The position numbers and the translations under genes are program-made. From the NCBI RefSeq assembly GCF_014837245.1, contig NZ_JACYFU010000004.1, positions 248,001 to 312,000 of the forward strand: 64,000 bases of DNA, read 5' to 3'. Positions 25,990 to 35,131 of the stretch are shown here, in pieces. A model generated the notes under the pieces. That model was not told the origin of the DNA. It saw nothing but the letters and a program-made list of their open reading frames with translations, and made no database searches. How positions within the stretch are numbered: the stretch's first letter is position 1; the number at the start of each line of letters is the position of its first letter. The stretch comes from Devosia oryzisoli. Lineage in GTDB: Bacteria > Pseudomonadota > Alphaproteobacteria > Rhizobiales > Devosiaceae.

Positions 25990-26190
25990 TGCTCCCGCCT
26001 CTATTTCATCGAACACACCTACGCCGGCGACCCGACCAACTGGATCATACCGGACAAGGCTGCCACCGAGGCCAGGCTCCGCACATCCGGCTTTACCATC
26101 GCGGCCAACCCGCTTCCGGAGTTTACCTGCGTCATCGGGCTGAACGTCCTCACGCTGCCGGGCATTATGCCTGGCACACATCAAGCGTGA
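25990..26190 (+). pseudogene. C-terminal remnant of a DUF1698/TIGR04290-type SAM methyltransferase
   Basis: The frame encodes RLYFIEHTYAGDPTNWIIPD followed by KAATEARLRTSGF, which closely matches the C-terminal end of CmoB-like methyltransferases of the TIGR04290 group (usual pattern YFIE..YAGDPTNWWIPN..AAEAMLRSAG). The SAM-binding domain, more than 150 residues, is missing: the sequence upstream of about 25990 in this frame is not similar. One of the paired tryptophans is replaced by Ile. A frame runs on from an ATG at 25846, so a short fusion peptide could still be made, but I read it as gene decay. Confidence 0.5.
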
Positions 26191-26205
26191 TCAGTAGAGG
26201 GCGCC

Positions 26206-26397
26206 ATGACAAACCCGATCCCAACCCAACAACCGCACGATCCGCACCCGTCGGACGAAGAACACGTCGACCGGGAACGCCACCCAGGCGGCGCTCATCC
26301 GCCCACGGACGATCTCGGCCCGAACCCGGCCATCCACGATGACGACGGCCTCAAGAAGCCGGACTACCGTCGGCCCGAGCCGTCGCCGGGCGCCTGA
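26206..26397 (+). CDS. Small hydrophilic protein of unknown function
   Basis: A 63-residue protein rich in Pro, His, Asp and Glu (HPSDEEHVDRERHPGG) with an AGAGGG ribosome-binding site. It is probably disordered and has no membrane segment or signal. It ends 11 bases before the isochorismatase-like gene, so the two may be cotranscribed. Confidence 0.5.
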   Translation: MTNPIPTQQPHDPHPSDEEHVDRERHPGGAHPPTDDLGPNPAIHDDDGLKKPDYRRPEPSPGA

Positions 26398-26408
26398 AAT
26401 CCTTCGCC

Positions 26409-26993
26409 ATGCCAAGGCTGGCTCACCTTTGCATCGACATGCAGACCATGTTCGCCTCGAGTACTCCTTGGGCCGCGCCGTGGATGGAGCGGGTGCTTCC
26501 GGCCGTGGATGCCTTGGCCCAGCGTTTTGCTGACGCCACGGTCTTTACCCGCTTCATACCGCCTCCGACGCCCGCGGATGCCCCCGGCAGTTGGCAGCGC
26601 TACTACGACCGATGGCCCAAGATGACTCGCAGCCAGTTGGCGCCGGAGCTCATCGACCTCGTTCCGCAATTGCGCCGCCACGTGCCGCCCGCACGAATCT
26701 TCGACAAGCCCACCTATTCCCCTTGGGTGGACGGGCGGCTGCACCACAGCTTTCAGGACGCGGGCATCAACACCCTCCTGATCAGCGGTGGCGAAACGGA
26801 CATTTGCGTTTTGGCGGCAGTGCTCGGCGCCATTGATCTGGGCTACCACGTGGTGATCGTCGAAGACGCCGTGTTCGGTTCGGCCGACGAAACGCACGAA
26901 GCCATCCTCACCGTCTACCGCAGCCGGCTCGCCCAGCAACTGACGCTCTGTACCACTGCAGACGCGATCGATCACCCTGGTGAGCTTGTCTAG
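26409..26993 (+). CDS. Isochorismatase-family cysteine hydrolase
   Basis: A 194-residue cytoplasmic hydrolase with the triad D10 (LCIDMQ), K100 (IFDKPTYS) and C133 (GGETDICVLAAV), the last in the conserved context after a cis-peptide. The family includes nicotinamidases, N-carbamoylsarcosine amidases and ureidoacrylate hydrolases; the lid region here (residues 50-80, rich in Trp and Tyr) does not identify the substrate. The Shine-Dalgarno sequence is poor, consistent with coupling to the small gene upstream. Confidence 0.83.
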   Translation: MPRLAHLCIDMQTMFASSTPWAAPWMERVLPAVDALAQRFADATVFTRFIPPPTPADAPGSWQRYYDRWPKMTRSQLAPELIDLVPQLRRHVPPARIFDKPTYSPWVDGRLHHSFQDAGINTLLISGGETDICVLAAVLGAIDLGYHVVIVEDAVFGSADETHEAILTVYRSRLAQQLTLCTTADAIDHPGELV

Positions 26994-27238
26994 CCGCGGC
27001 CTGCATGAGGACTGAGTCGTCACTGCGGCGCCGGTAGACGGCCCGAGTGTGCGGAACAAGGGGCGTGAAACACGCAACGCGCTGACGAGAGGGTCCGCTC
27101 ACACCTCGACGGTGACCTTCCGTGGCTGGCGAACGGACTCTGTCCCGTACGCTTGCTGGCTGGCCACGGCTGGACGCCCGAACGATGCGGCTACTGCAAA
27201 GCCAGCGAGGGGCTTGACCGCGGTTCGCCGCACTTCTA

Positions 27239-27254
27239 TTTTATAAACGTAAAA
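27239..27254. promoter_or_regulatory. AT-rich dyad before the RND-operon tetR
   Basis: TTTTA-N6-TAAAA lies 15 bases upstream of the tetR ATG in otherwise GC-rich DNA, within the probable promoter. It is a candidate operator or -10 region for the efflux operon. Confidence 0.35.
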
Positions 27255-27269
27255 CAGAAGGCGCACATC

Positions 27270-27908
27270 ATGACGTCGCGGTCACAGCAGAAGGCGCGGG
27301 AAGCCGATCCGCGCTTCCAGCGCAGCTATCAGGCCCTGATCGGCGCCATACTGGCACTGGTCGACCAGGAGCCGGTGGGGCAGATTTCCATCATCCGGGT
27401 GGTTGAGGCGGCCGGCGTTACGCGGCCGACGTTTTACCAGCATTTTCCTGACGTCGCGGCGGCGGCCCAGGCGGCGGCTCTCCGCCGGCTGGATGCCGCT
27501 TTCGTGCCATTGGATGCGAGGGACGCAGAGGCCAGCTCGACTGTCGCGGCGCTGCGGCAGCGGATCGAGGACCGGGCCCGTCCGGCGCTGCAGCACCTGG
27601 CGGCGCATCGAACATTCTATCTCCGGGTCATCGAGGGCGCCGCGACGGCCGCTTTTTTTGGCGAAGTGGTGCGGCTGGTGGCGGCGCATCTCCTGCCCGA
27701 TACGTCGGAACTGATCGCCCGGCGCGGCAACGCCAGCCGACAGGACCTGACCGACATGCTGGCCGGCGGCACGATGTGGCTGGTGGTGCGGTGGCTGCGG
27801 GGCGAACTGGACGAGGATGCCGATGGCTTGGCGCAGCGGCTTGCGGGCATTTCGGTGGCCCTCGTCCAGCCTGACCTGCCGGCCGGCGGACAAGGGAGCG
27901 GATCATGA
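27270..27908 (+). CDS. TetR/AcrR family regulator of the RND efflux operon
   Basis: A 212-residue TetR protein. The HTH lies at residues 35-58 (IIRVVEAAGVTRPTFYQHF). The larger C-terminal domain is Ala/Arg-rich and probably senses a drug-like ligand. The start at 27270 has AGAAGG at good spacing; the frame's earlier ATG (27153) adds unrelated residues. Its stop overlaps the first adaptor gene (ATGA), so it is the first gene of a four-gene operon and probably autoregulates it. Confidence 0.87.
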   Translation: MTSRSQQKAREADPRFQRSYQALIGAILALVDQEPVGQISIIRVVEAAGVTRPTFYQHFPDVAAAAQAAALRRLDAAFVPLDARDAEASSTVAALRQRIEDRARPALQHLAAHRTFYLRVIEGAATAAFFGEVVRLVAAHLLPDTSELIARRGNASRQDLTDMLAGGTMWLVVRWLRGELDEDADGLAQRLAGISVALVQPDLPAGGQGSGS

Positions 27909-28993
27909 ACGGGGTGGTAAATGGCCTGCTTCGTGGAGCGGGTGCGGGCGTGATCGCCTTGGGTGTCGCGGCCTGCCAGCCTTCAGCGCCACCGGCCGAA
28001 CGGCAGCCGACGCTGGTGGAGGTTGAGACCGTCCAGACGACGGACTACGCAAAAAGCCAGGTGCTGACCGGGTCGGTCGAGGCGCGGTCGGAGACGCCGC
28101 AGGCGTTCCTGATCGGTGGCAAGCTGACGGAATTGCTGGTCGAGGTGGGCGACCACGTCGAGGAGGGGCAGGTGCTGGCGCGCCTGGCGCCAGCGGAGCA
28201 GCAGGCGGATGTGGAGGCGGCGACGGCGGCGCTGGAGGCCAGCCAGTCCCAGCTGGACCAGGCGCAGGCGACGCTGGACCGCCAGACGTCGCTGTTCGAC
28301 CAGGGTCTGATCACGCGCGGCGCCTTCGAAGGATCGCAGACGGCATTGGAGACCGCCCGCAACGCCCGCGACAGCGCACAGGCGCAATTGGCGACGGCGC
28401 AGCAGGGGCTCGCCTATGCCACGCTTCGCGCCAGCGCCAGCGGCATCATCACGCACCGGCAGTTCGAGCCCGACGAGGTGGTGCAGGCCGGCGCACCGGT
28501 GGTGATGCTGGCAGAAGATGGGCCGCGCGACGCGGTGATCGAGGTGCAGGAGACGGCCATCGCCGGCCGCGACCGGTCGCTTGCGGTGGATGTGGCGCTG
28601 CTGTCCGATCCGTCTTCGGTTGTCGGAGGGCGGGTTCGCGAGGTGTCGCCGGTCCTTGATGCACAGACCGGGACCATCACGACCAAGATCGAACTGAGCG
28701 ACACACCGGCTGGCTTCTCTTTGGGCGCGCCGGTGACCGTGACGCTTGCGGGGCAACCGCAGCCGCGCATCGTGTTGCCCTGGAGCGCCCTCTGGCTGCA
28801 GGACGGTTCACCCTCGGTCTGGATCGTGGGGGCCGACGACACAGTGTCCGTCGAACCCGTGACCGTCGACGCCTATGGCACGGGTGTCGTGGTGATCGCA
28901 GATGGATTGAGCGAGGGACAGGTGGTCGTCACCAAGGGCACCAAATTGCTGACCCCGGGCCAAACGGTCGAGCCGATGGAGAGTGCATCATGA
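27905..28993 (+). CDS. RND efflux periplasmic adaptor (membrane fusion) lipoprotein 1
   Basis: A 362-residue HlyD/AcrA-type adaptor. A lipobox GVAAC places the lipidated cysteine at C24, so the protein is anchored to the inner membrane and bridges pump and outer-membrane channel. The order is lipoyl half, coiled-coil hairpin (about 85-165, rich in Ala/Gln/Glu), second lipoyl half and beta-barrel. Overlaps of four bases with tetR and adaptor 2 show tight coupling. Confidence 0.9.
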   Translation: MNGVVNGLLRGAGAGVIALGVAACQPSAPPAERQPTLVEVETVQTTDYAKSQVLTGSVEARSETPQAFLIGGKLTELLVEVGDHVEEGQVLARLAPAEQQADVEAATAALEASQSQLDQAQATLDRQTSLFDQGLITRGAFEGSQTALETARNARDSAQAQLATAQQGLAYATLRASASGIITHRQFEPDEVVQAGAPVVMLAEDGPRDAVIEVQETAIAGRDRSLAVDVALLSDPSSVVGGRVREVSPVLDAQTGTITTKIELSDTPAGFSLGAPVTVTLAGQPQPRIVLPWSALWLQDGSPSVWIVGADDTVSVEPVTVDAYGTGVVVIADGLSEGQVVVTKGTKLLTPGQTVEPMESAS

Positions 28994-30069
28994 GCGGGCG
29001 CCTGGTTTTCCTGCTGCCGCTGCTGATCCCCATGGTTGCGGCGTGCCAGTCCCCGCCGCCCGAGCCGCAGGTGGAGGCGCGGCCCGTGCTGAGCCTCGTG
29101 GTGGAGCCGCGCGCCATGGTGCGATCGAGCTTTGTGGGGGTGGTGACGCCGCAGGTATCGGTCGACCAAGCGTTTCGCGTGGGCGGCACCCTGGTGAGCC
29201 GCGCCGTGGACGTGGGCGACAGCGTTGCCGCCGGCGCCGTGATCGCCAGCCTCGAAACCACGACCCTCGACCTGGCGGTGGAAACGGCGCAGGCCAACCT
29301 GCTTTCGGCCGAGGCGCAGTATGCCAACGCAGCCGCTGCCGAGGGCCGGCTGCGCTCGCTGCAGGAAAGCGACGTGGTGGCGGTGTCGAACCTCGAGCAG
29401 GCGCAGCAGCAGACGGCAGCGGCCAGGGCCAGTGTGGTGCAGGCTCAGTCCCGCTTGCTGCAGGCAGAGGAGCGTCTGGGTTATGCTCGCTTGGCGGCGC
29501 CGTTCGATGGCGTGGTGACTGCGGTGGGCGCGGAGACCGGCGCGGTGGTTAGCCCCGGGCAGAAAATTCTGACGCTGGCGCAGACCGGCGCGCGGGATCT
29601 GGTGATCGACGTGCCCGAAGCGTTCGCGCAGCGGGTCCAGGTCGGCGCGCAGTTCATGGTGGTGCCCCAGCTTGATCCGGATATTCGGATCGAGGGCAAG
29701 CTCAGGGAAATCGCTCCCGAGGCCGACCCGGTTACCCGCAGCCTGCGGCTCAAGATTGGGTTGGTTGATCCGCCGGACCAGTTCTGGCTGGGAACGACCG
29801 CCTCCGCCTCGCTGGCGGATCCGGTCCGGGGCGAGTTGTGGGTGCCCCAGGGCGCGGTGCTGACGCGGGACGGCAAGACCAGCGTGTGGGTGGTGGATGA
29901 GAGTGCTGCCACGGTCACCGCGCGACCCGTCTCGGTTGGCGCGCCGGTCGATGGACAAGTGCCGGTGCTCTCCGGCCTCGCAGCCGGCGACCGGGTGGTG
30001 ACTGCGGGGGTCAATGATCTGGAAAACGGCCAGGCAATTGCCGCCCAGATGGAGCGTGCGGGGAAATGA
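28990..30069 (+). CDS. RND efflux periplasmic adaptor lipoprotein 2
   Basis: A second 359-residue adaptor with lipobox MVAAC (C19), coiled-coil hairpin (about 80-150) and the lipoyl motif YARLAAPFDGVVTAVG. It is a distant paralogue of adaptor 1 and not a copy. Two adaptor genes followed by one RND pump is the architecture of P. aeruginosa TriABC, where both adaptors are needed. Overlaps the flanking genes by four bases each. Confidence 0.9.
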   Translation: MSGRLVFLLPLLIPMVAACQSPPPEPQVEARPVLSLVVEPRAMVRSSFVGVVTPQVSVDQAFRVGGTLVSRAVDVGDSVAAGAVIASLETTTLDLAVETAQANLLSAEAQYANAAAAEGRLRSLQESDVVAVSNLEQAQQQTAAARASVVQAQSRLLQAEERLGYARLAAPFDGVVTAVGAETGAVVSPGQKILTLAQTGARDLVIDVPEAFAQRVQVGAQFMVVPQLDPDIRIEGKLREIAPEADPVTRSLRLKIGLVDPPDQFWLGTTASASLADPVRGELWVPQGAVLTRDGKTSVWVVDESAATVTARPVSVGAPVDGQVPVLSGLAAGDRVVTAGVNDLENGQAIAAQMERAGK

Positions 30070-33000
30070 ACAGGTTCAACCTCTCTGACTGGGCGCTCCG
30101 GCATCGGTCCCTGGTCTGGTATTTCATGGCGATTGCGCTGGTCGCGGGTGTGTTTTCCTACCTGCATCTGGGGCGCGAGGAAGATCCGGCCTTTACCATC
30201 CGCACCATGGTGATCGCGGCGCAGTGGCCCGGCGCCAATGCGGAAGAAGTGGCGACGCAGGTCACGGAGCGCATCGAGCGCGAACTGCAGGACCTGCCCA
30301 GCCTCGATTACACGCGCTCGGTGACGACGGCCGGCAAGACCATGGTCTATGTCAACCTGCTCAACGAGACGCCTGCGGCCACGGTGCGGTCGGTGTGGCT
30401 CGAAGTGCGGGCGATGATTTCCGACATTCGCGTGAGTTTTCCGCAGGGCGTGCAGGGGCCGTTCTTCAACGACCGGTTCGGCGATGTCTACGGCAACATC
30501 TATGCGTTTACCGCGGACGGACTGACGCAGCGGCAGTTGCGGGACTATGTGGAAGATGCGCGGTCCAAGATCCTGACGCTGGACGCAGCGGGGAGCGTCA
30601 ACCTGCTGGGCGCCCAGGACGAAGTGGTGCGGCTCGAGTTCTCCACGCGGCGGCTGGCGGCGCTGGGCATCAGCGCGGAGCAGGTTATCGCGACCTTGCA
30701 GGACCAGAACGCGGTTTCTTCGTCGGGGGTCATCCAGGCGGGGCCGGAACGGGTCGCGGTGCGAGTGGGCGGCCAGTTCACGTCCGACGACAGCCTCAAG
30801 CAGATCAACCTGCGCATAGGCGAGCGCTTCTTCCGGCTGGTGGACGTCGCCACCATCACGCGTGGCTTCGCCGATCCGCCGAGTGCCCTGTTTCGCTACA
30901 ATGGCCAGCCGGCCATCGGGCTGGCCATCGGCATGCGGGCGGGCGGCAACCTCCTCGAGTTCGGCGAGGCGCTGGACAAGGAAGTCGAGCAGATCGTCGC
31001 GGAACTTCCCGTGGGCGTCGACGTGCACCTGGTGTCCGATCAGCCGCGGGTGGTCGAGGAGGCCGTCAACGGCTTCACCAAGGCGCTGTTCGAGGCCATT
31101 GCCATCGTGCTGGTGGTCAGCTTTGTCAGCCTGGGCCTACGGGCAGGGCTGGTCGTGGCGCTGTCCATTCCGCTGGTGCTGGCGATCACCTTTCTCGCCA
31201 TGTCCTATCTCGGGATATCGTTGCAGCGCGTGTCGCTCGGGGCGCTGATCATTGCCCTGGGCCTTCTGGTGGACGATGCCATGATCGCCGTCGAGATGAT
31301 GGTGTCACGGCTCGAGGCCGGCGACACGCTGCGCAAGGCAGCGACTGCTGTCTACACCTCGACGGCCTTTCCCATGTTGACGGGGACGTTGGTGACGGTG
31401 GCCGGGTTCATACCGATCGGGCTGAACTCATCGCAGGCCGGCGAATTCACCTTCACCCTTTTCGTCGTGCTGGCGATTTCGCTGCTGGTGTCGTGGGTGG
31501 TGGCCGTTCTCTTCACGCCGCTGATCGGCGTGTCCATCCTGCCCAAGCAGCTCAAGCATAAGGGCCACGGCAAGGGCAGAGCGATGAGCGCGTTTTCCGG
31601 CCTCATCGAATGGGGCATGCGGCTGCGCTGGCTGACCATTGCAGTGACGGTGGGCATTTTCGCCCTCTCGATCTTCGGCCTCACCTTCGTGCAGCAGCAG
31701 TTCTTCCCCTCGTCAGACCGGCCCGAGCTGATCGTCGAATGGCGCTTGCCGGACAACAGCTCGATCGCCGAGACGACGGCGCAGATCGCCAAGTTCGAAG
31801 CGGAGGCGTTGGCCAGCAATGACGGCGTCGACCACTGGTCGAGCTATGTGGGGGAAGGAGCGCCCCGCTTCGTGCTGGCGCTCGACGTTCCAGCCCCCAT
31901 GCCCTCCATTGGGCAGACGGTCATCGTCACCAAAGGGCTCGATGAGCGGGACAAGGTCAAGGCGCAACTTGAAGAGTATCTGCGGAAGACATTCCCCGGC
32001 ACGGATGCCTTCATCAAGACGCTGTCGCTTGGGCCGCCTGTCGGGCGGCCGATCCAGTATCGCATCAGCGGGCCGGACATCCAGGCGCTGCGCAGCCATG
32101 CGCAGGATCTGGCGGCAGCCATCGCGGTCAATCCGCAGCTTGGCGGCGTACGCTACGACTGGATGGAAGCCGGCCGCGTGGTGGAGGTCGATGTGCTGCA
32201 GGACAAGGCGCGGCAACTCGGCATCACCAACAGCGACATCACCTCGGCGCTCAATGGGGTGACCTCCGGCCAGACCATCACGCAGATCCGCGACAGCATC
32301 TACCTCGTCAACGTTCTGGGGCGTGCCGAAGACGCCGAGCGTGGCTCGATCGAAACGCTGCAAAACCTGCAGTTGTCTACAGGAGACGGCCGAGCCATCC
32401 CACTCGCGGCGGTGGCAACCTTCCGCTATACTCAGGAGCAGCCCGTGGTGGTCCGGCGCGATCGTGTGCCGACGCTGACGGTGAGTGCGGCAGTGCTGGG
32501 CGATGTCCAGCCGGCAACGGTGGCGGCCGCGCTCAAGCCGGTGGTCGACGCGTTCGAAAAGACCCTGCCGGCGGGCTATTCCATCGCCGTGGGCGGCACG
32601 GTGGAGAGCAGCGCGCAATCAACAGCGCCGATCGTTGCGGTGGTGCCGTTGATGCTGTTCGTCATGGCCACCGTGCTGATGCTGCAGCTGCAGAGCTTTT
32701 CGCGGCTGTTCCTGGTGGTGGCGGTTGCACCGCTGGCGCTGATCGGCGTCGTGGCGGCGCTGGTGCCGTTCGGCAAGCCGCTGGGGTTCGTCGCCATCCT
32801 GGGCGTACTGGCGCTGGTCGGTATCCTGATCCGCAACTCGGTGATCCTGATCGTCCAGATCGAACATCTGCGCAGCAAGGGAATGGCCCCGTGGCGGGCG
32901 GTGGTCGAGGCCACCGAACATCGCATCCGGCCGATCCTGCTCACCGCACTGGCGGCGAGCCTGGGGCTTGTTCCCATTGCTACGGAAGTTTTCTGGGAGC

Positions 33001-33143
33001 CGATGGCCTACGCGATGATCGGCGGCATCCTCGTTGGCACCTTGCTGACGCTGATCGTGCTGCCGGCGCTCTACGTCACCTGGTTCCGCATCCGCCCGGA
33101 CACGCCGGGCGTGACAATCGAGGAGAAAGCGGCGACGAGTTGA
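30066..33143 (+). CDS. RND-family multidrug efflux pump
   Basis: A 1025-residue AcrB-type inner-membrane transporter with 12 helices and two large periplasmic loops. The proton-relay aspartates are present in TM4 (IIALGLLVDDAMIAVEM). The N-terminal WALRHRSLVWYFM is typical of the TriC/heavy-efflux branch. It should form a trimer with the two lipoprotein adaptors. No outer-membrane TolC-like gene accompanies it, so it must borrow a channel encoded elsewhere. Confidence 0.92.
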   Translation: MNRFNLSDWALRHRSLVWYFMAIALVAGVFSYLHLGREEDPAFTIRTMVIAAQWPGANAEEVATQVTERIERELQDLPSLDYTRSVTTAGKTMVYVNLLNETPAATVRSVWLEVRAMISDIRVSFPQGVQGPFFNDRFGDVYGNIYAFTADGLTQRQLRDYVEDARSKILTLDAAGSVNLLGAQDEVVRLEFSTRRLAALGISAEQVIATLQDQNAVSSSGVIQAGPERVAVRVGGQFTSDDSLKQINLRIGERFFRLVDVATITRGFADPPSALFRYNGQPAIGLAIGMRAGGNLLEFGEALDKEVEQIVAELPVGVDVHLVSDQPRVVEEAVNGFTKALFEAIAIVLVVSFVSLGLRAGLVVALSIPLVLAITFLAMSYLGISLQRVSLGALIIALGLLVDDAMIAVEMMVSRLEAGDTLRKAATAVYTSTAFPMLTGTLVTVAGFIPIGLNSSQAGEFTFTLFVVLAISLLVSWVVAVLFTPLIGVSILPKQLKHKGHGKGRAMSAFSGLIEWGMRLRWLTIAVTVGIFALSIFGLTFVQQQFFPSSDRPELIVEWRLPDNSSIAETTAQIAKFEAEALASNDGVDHWSSYVGEGAPRFVLALDVPAPMPSIGQTVIVTKGLDERDKVKAQLEEYLRKTFPGTDAFIKTLSLGPPVGRPIQYRISGPDIQALRSHAQDLAAAIAVNPQLGGVRYDWMEAGRVVEVDVLQDKARQLGITNSDITSALNGVTSGQTITQIRDSIYLVNVLGRAEDAERGSIETLQNLQLSTGDGRAIPLAAVATFRYTQEQPVVVRRDRVPTLTVSAAVLGDVQPATVAAALKPVVDAFEKTLPAGYSIAVGGTVESSAQSTAPIVAVVPLMLFVMATVLMLQLQSFSRLFLVVAVAPLALIGVVAALVPFGKPLGFVAILGVLALVGILIRNSVILIVQIEHLRSKGMAPWRAVVEATEHRIRPILLTALAASLGLVPIATEVFWEPMAYAMIGGILVGTLLTLIVLPALYVTWFRIRPDTPGVTIEEKAATS

Positions 33144-33349
33144 ATGCTGCTCAAAAGGCTGGAGCCTTCGGCGGCATTGCGTTCGCGGCAACTCGGTCCA
33201 CCGCCCGCCGACCCTGACTACAGCCTTTCGAAGGCTGGACGCCCGCACGGTCGGCGCCAAAGCTACCGGGCCTCAAAAAAGCGCGCCACAAAGCCACTGG
33301 TGGTGTAAGCCTCTTCGGAACAAGCGTCATTGCAACGAGGGGGCTCGAC
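33144..33349. other. Intergenic region with two small hairpins
   Basis: AAGGCT-GG-AGCCTT (33155-33168) and CAGCCTT-TCG-AAGGCTG (33221-33237) follow the RND gene. Neither has a U tract. They may together end the efflux transcript. No gene is visible. Confidence 0.4.
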
Positions 33350-34657
33350 GTGCTGACCGTGGACGATGTTCTGGAGCGTGCAGGAGCAGGGCGTTTTCAG
33401 CGGCGCCTGCTCGGGATCTTCGGGCTGGTGTGGGCTGCCGACGCCATGCAGGTATTGGCCGTCGGGTTCACGAGCGTCTCGATCGCTTCGACGTTCGGGA
33501 TATCCGTGCCCGAGGCGCTGCAAATTGGAACACTGTTCTTCTTGGGCATGCTGATCGGTGCGGCTCTCTTCGGCCGGCTGGCCGACCGGTTCGGCCGGCG
33601 CCGGGTGCTTCTGGTCACGGTCATCTGTGACGCGATCTTCGGGCTGCTTTCGGTGTTCGCGCCAAACCTTTGGGTGCTCTTCCTGTTGCGTTTCCTGACC
33701 GGCATGGCCGTTGGCGGAACGCTCCCGGTGGACTACGCCATGATGGCCGAGTTCCTGCCGGCCAGAAACCGTGGCCGCTGGCTGGTCATCCTGGAAGGGT
33801 TTTGGGCGGTAGGGACAGTCGCCGTCGCTCTCGCGGCCTGGGCCGCCAGCATCTATCTGACATCGGACGCATGGCGCTGGATTTTTGCGGCCACCGCCCT
33901 TCCGGCGCTGATCGGAATCTTCTTGCGGTTTTGGGTGCCTGAATCCCCGCTTCACCTGCAACGCACGGGCGAGCATGCCGAGTTGCGCCGCACGCTCAAC
34001 CGGGTACTTCAGGTCAACGGCAAGCCTCAATTGGGCGACGGTGAATCAATCTCGCCCCCTGTCACGACCCGAGCTGGAAGCCTCTTTTCCCCATCGCTGC
34101 GCCGACGGACGCTTGCGATTCTGTGCGTCTGGTTCCTGGTCTCGGTTTCATACTATGGCGTTTTCACCTGGCTGCCGGGCCGGCTCGCCGAACAGGGTTT
34201 TGGCTATGTGCGCGGTTATGGCTTCCTGGTCCTGGTGGCCTTTGCACAACTGCCCGGCTATGCCCTTGCCGCCTATGGCGTCGAGGCCATCGGCCGCAAG
34301 CCAACCCTGATCGGTTTCCTGCTTCTGAGCGCCGCTGGCTGCGCCTTGTTCATCGTCGCCACAGACGTCCTGCTGATCGGTGGCGCCATTTTGCTCATGA
34401 GCTTTGCGCTGCTGGGGACCTGGGGCGCCCTTTACGCCTTCACGCCCGAGCTATTTCCCACTGCGCTGCGCGGCACCGGCATGGGTGCTGCCGGCTCGGT
34501 CGCACGGTTCGGCGGGCTGCTGGCACCCTCGGCCCTGGCGGTCGTCATCGCCCAGGACTTCTCCCTCGCCATCGCTCTGTTCGCGGGCCTGCTCATCGTG
34601 GGTGCAGTCGCGGCCTCTTTCGTCGATACCGAAACGCGCCACGCGGTTCTGACCTGA
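33350..34657 (+). CDS. MFS transporter (metabolite:H+ symporter type)
   Basis: A 435-residue carrier with 12 predicted helices. Motif A GRLADRFGRRRVLL lies after TM2 and GMAVGGTLPVDYAMMAEFLPARNRGR in TM4-5 is characteristic of the aromatic acid/sugar-porter-like MFS group, not drug exporters. The central cytoplasmic loop (about 200-245) is long and charged. No regulator or pathway gene adjoins it. An organic acid or niacin-like substrate is possible but unproven. Confidence 0.83.
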   Translation: MLTVDDVLERAGAGRFQRRLLGIFGLVWAADAMQVLAVGFTSVSIASTFGISVPEALQIGTLFFLGMLIGAALFGRLADRFGRRRVLLVTVICDAIFGLLSVFAPNLWVLFLLRFLTGMAVGGTLPVDYAMMAEFLPARNRGRWLVILEGFWAVGTVAVALAAWAASIYLTSDAWRWIFAATALPALIGIFLRFWVPESPLHLQRTGEHAELRRTLNRVLQVNGKPQLGDGESISPPVTTRAGSLFSPSLRRRTLAILCVWFLVSVSYYGVFTWLPGRLAEQGFGYVRGYGFLVLVAFAQLPGYALAAYGVEAIGRKPTLIGFLLLSAAGCALFIVATDVLLIGGAILLMSFALLGTWGALYAFTPELFPTALRGTGMGAAGSVARFGGLLAPSALAVVIAQDFSLAIALFAGLLIVGAVAASFVDTETRHAVLT

Positions 34658-34991
34658 AGACCGGAACCAGAACGAGCGCACGGCCTCGGACAAATCAGTG
34701 CCTTCACGGCAGTCAACGCAAGGCCTGCATGTCCGAAAAAGGGCCGGCAGCCGACGGCGTATAAGGTGGCCCACAATTTCCCTTGCAGAGGACGGAAGCC
34801 TTCCCTCGTCGCCTCCGATCGCCTGCAAAGGAGATCAGCGGCGGTTAGGCAGCGCGGTCAACGGTTATAAATCGCGCTGAGAGCCAGTCGTTACCCCGCC
34901 CGTCACAGTGCGGTGACATGTATCCGGCGCTGCGCCTACCAATTGCTGGCAAACGTCAAGGATTCCGGGCTTCTTTTTCGGTGATACAAAT
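34658..34991. other. 334-bp intergenic region, no gene seen
   Basis: Frames here are short or antisense shadows with no ribosome-binding sites. A small dyad GTCAC-N6-GTGAC is present near 34905. I see no promoter or RNA element that I can defend. Confidence 0.5.
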
Positions 34992-35068
34992 TGGTAGCGG
35001 AGGAGGGATTTGAACCCCCGACACAAGGATTATGATTCCTCTGCTCTAACCAACTGAGCTACTCCGCC
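34992..35068 (-). tRNA. tRNA-Met (anticodon CAT)
   Basis: The minus strand folds as a complete 77-nt cloverleaf: acceptor GGCGGAG/CTCCGCT, D-arm GCTC/GAGC, anticodon stem GAGGA/TCCTT with loop ATCATAA (CAT complementary to 35032-35034), T-arm GGGGG TTCAAAT CCCTC, and encoded CCA. The first base pair is G-U, so it is not initiator-like. Elongator tRNA-Met is the best call from similarity to rhizobial tRNA-Met; a lysidine-modified tRNA-Ile2 also has a CAT anticodon. Confidence 0.92.
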
Positions 35069-35102
35069 CCAAGAGGCTGCCGGTGGTTGGCCGACGCGGG
35101 CC

Positions 35103-35131
35103 TTACTAAGTTCGCCCCTGACTGCTGTCAA
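35103..35131 (-). promoter_or_regulatory. Sigma-70 promoter for tRNA-Met
   Basis: TTGACA (35126-35131) and TAGTAA (35103-35108) are separated by exactly 17 bases on the minus strand, about 35 bases before the mature tRNA end. The -35 box overlaps the stop codon of the udgX-like gene. Confidence 0.8.

Noticed and set aside
29481..31028. A 515-codon minus-strand frame across adaptor 2 and the RND pump
   Set aside because: Antisense shadow of two clear efflux genes.
27168..33245. A 13-bp direct repeat GGCTGGACGCCCG flanking the RND operon (27168 and 33233)
   Set aside because: In 64 kb of GC-rich DNA many 13-mers recur by chance, and no transposase, integrase or terminal inverted repeats are present.
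34992..35068. tRNA-Ile2 (lysidine) as the identity of the CAT tRNA
   Set aside because: The body resembles rhizobial elongator tRNA-Met more closely. A tRNA-type classifier such as TFAM would settle it.
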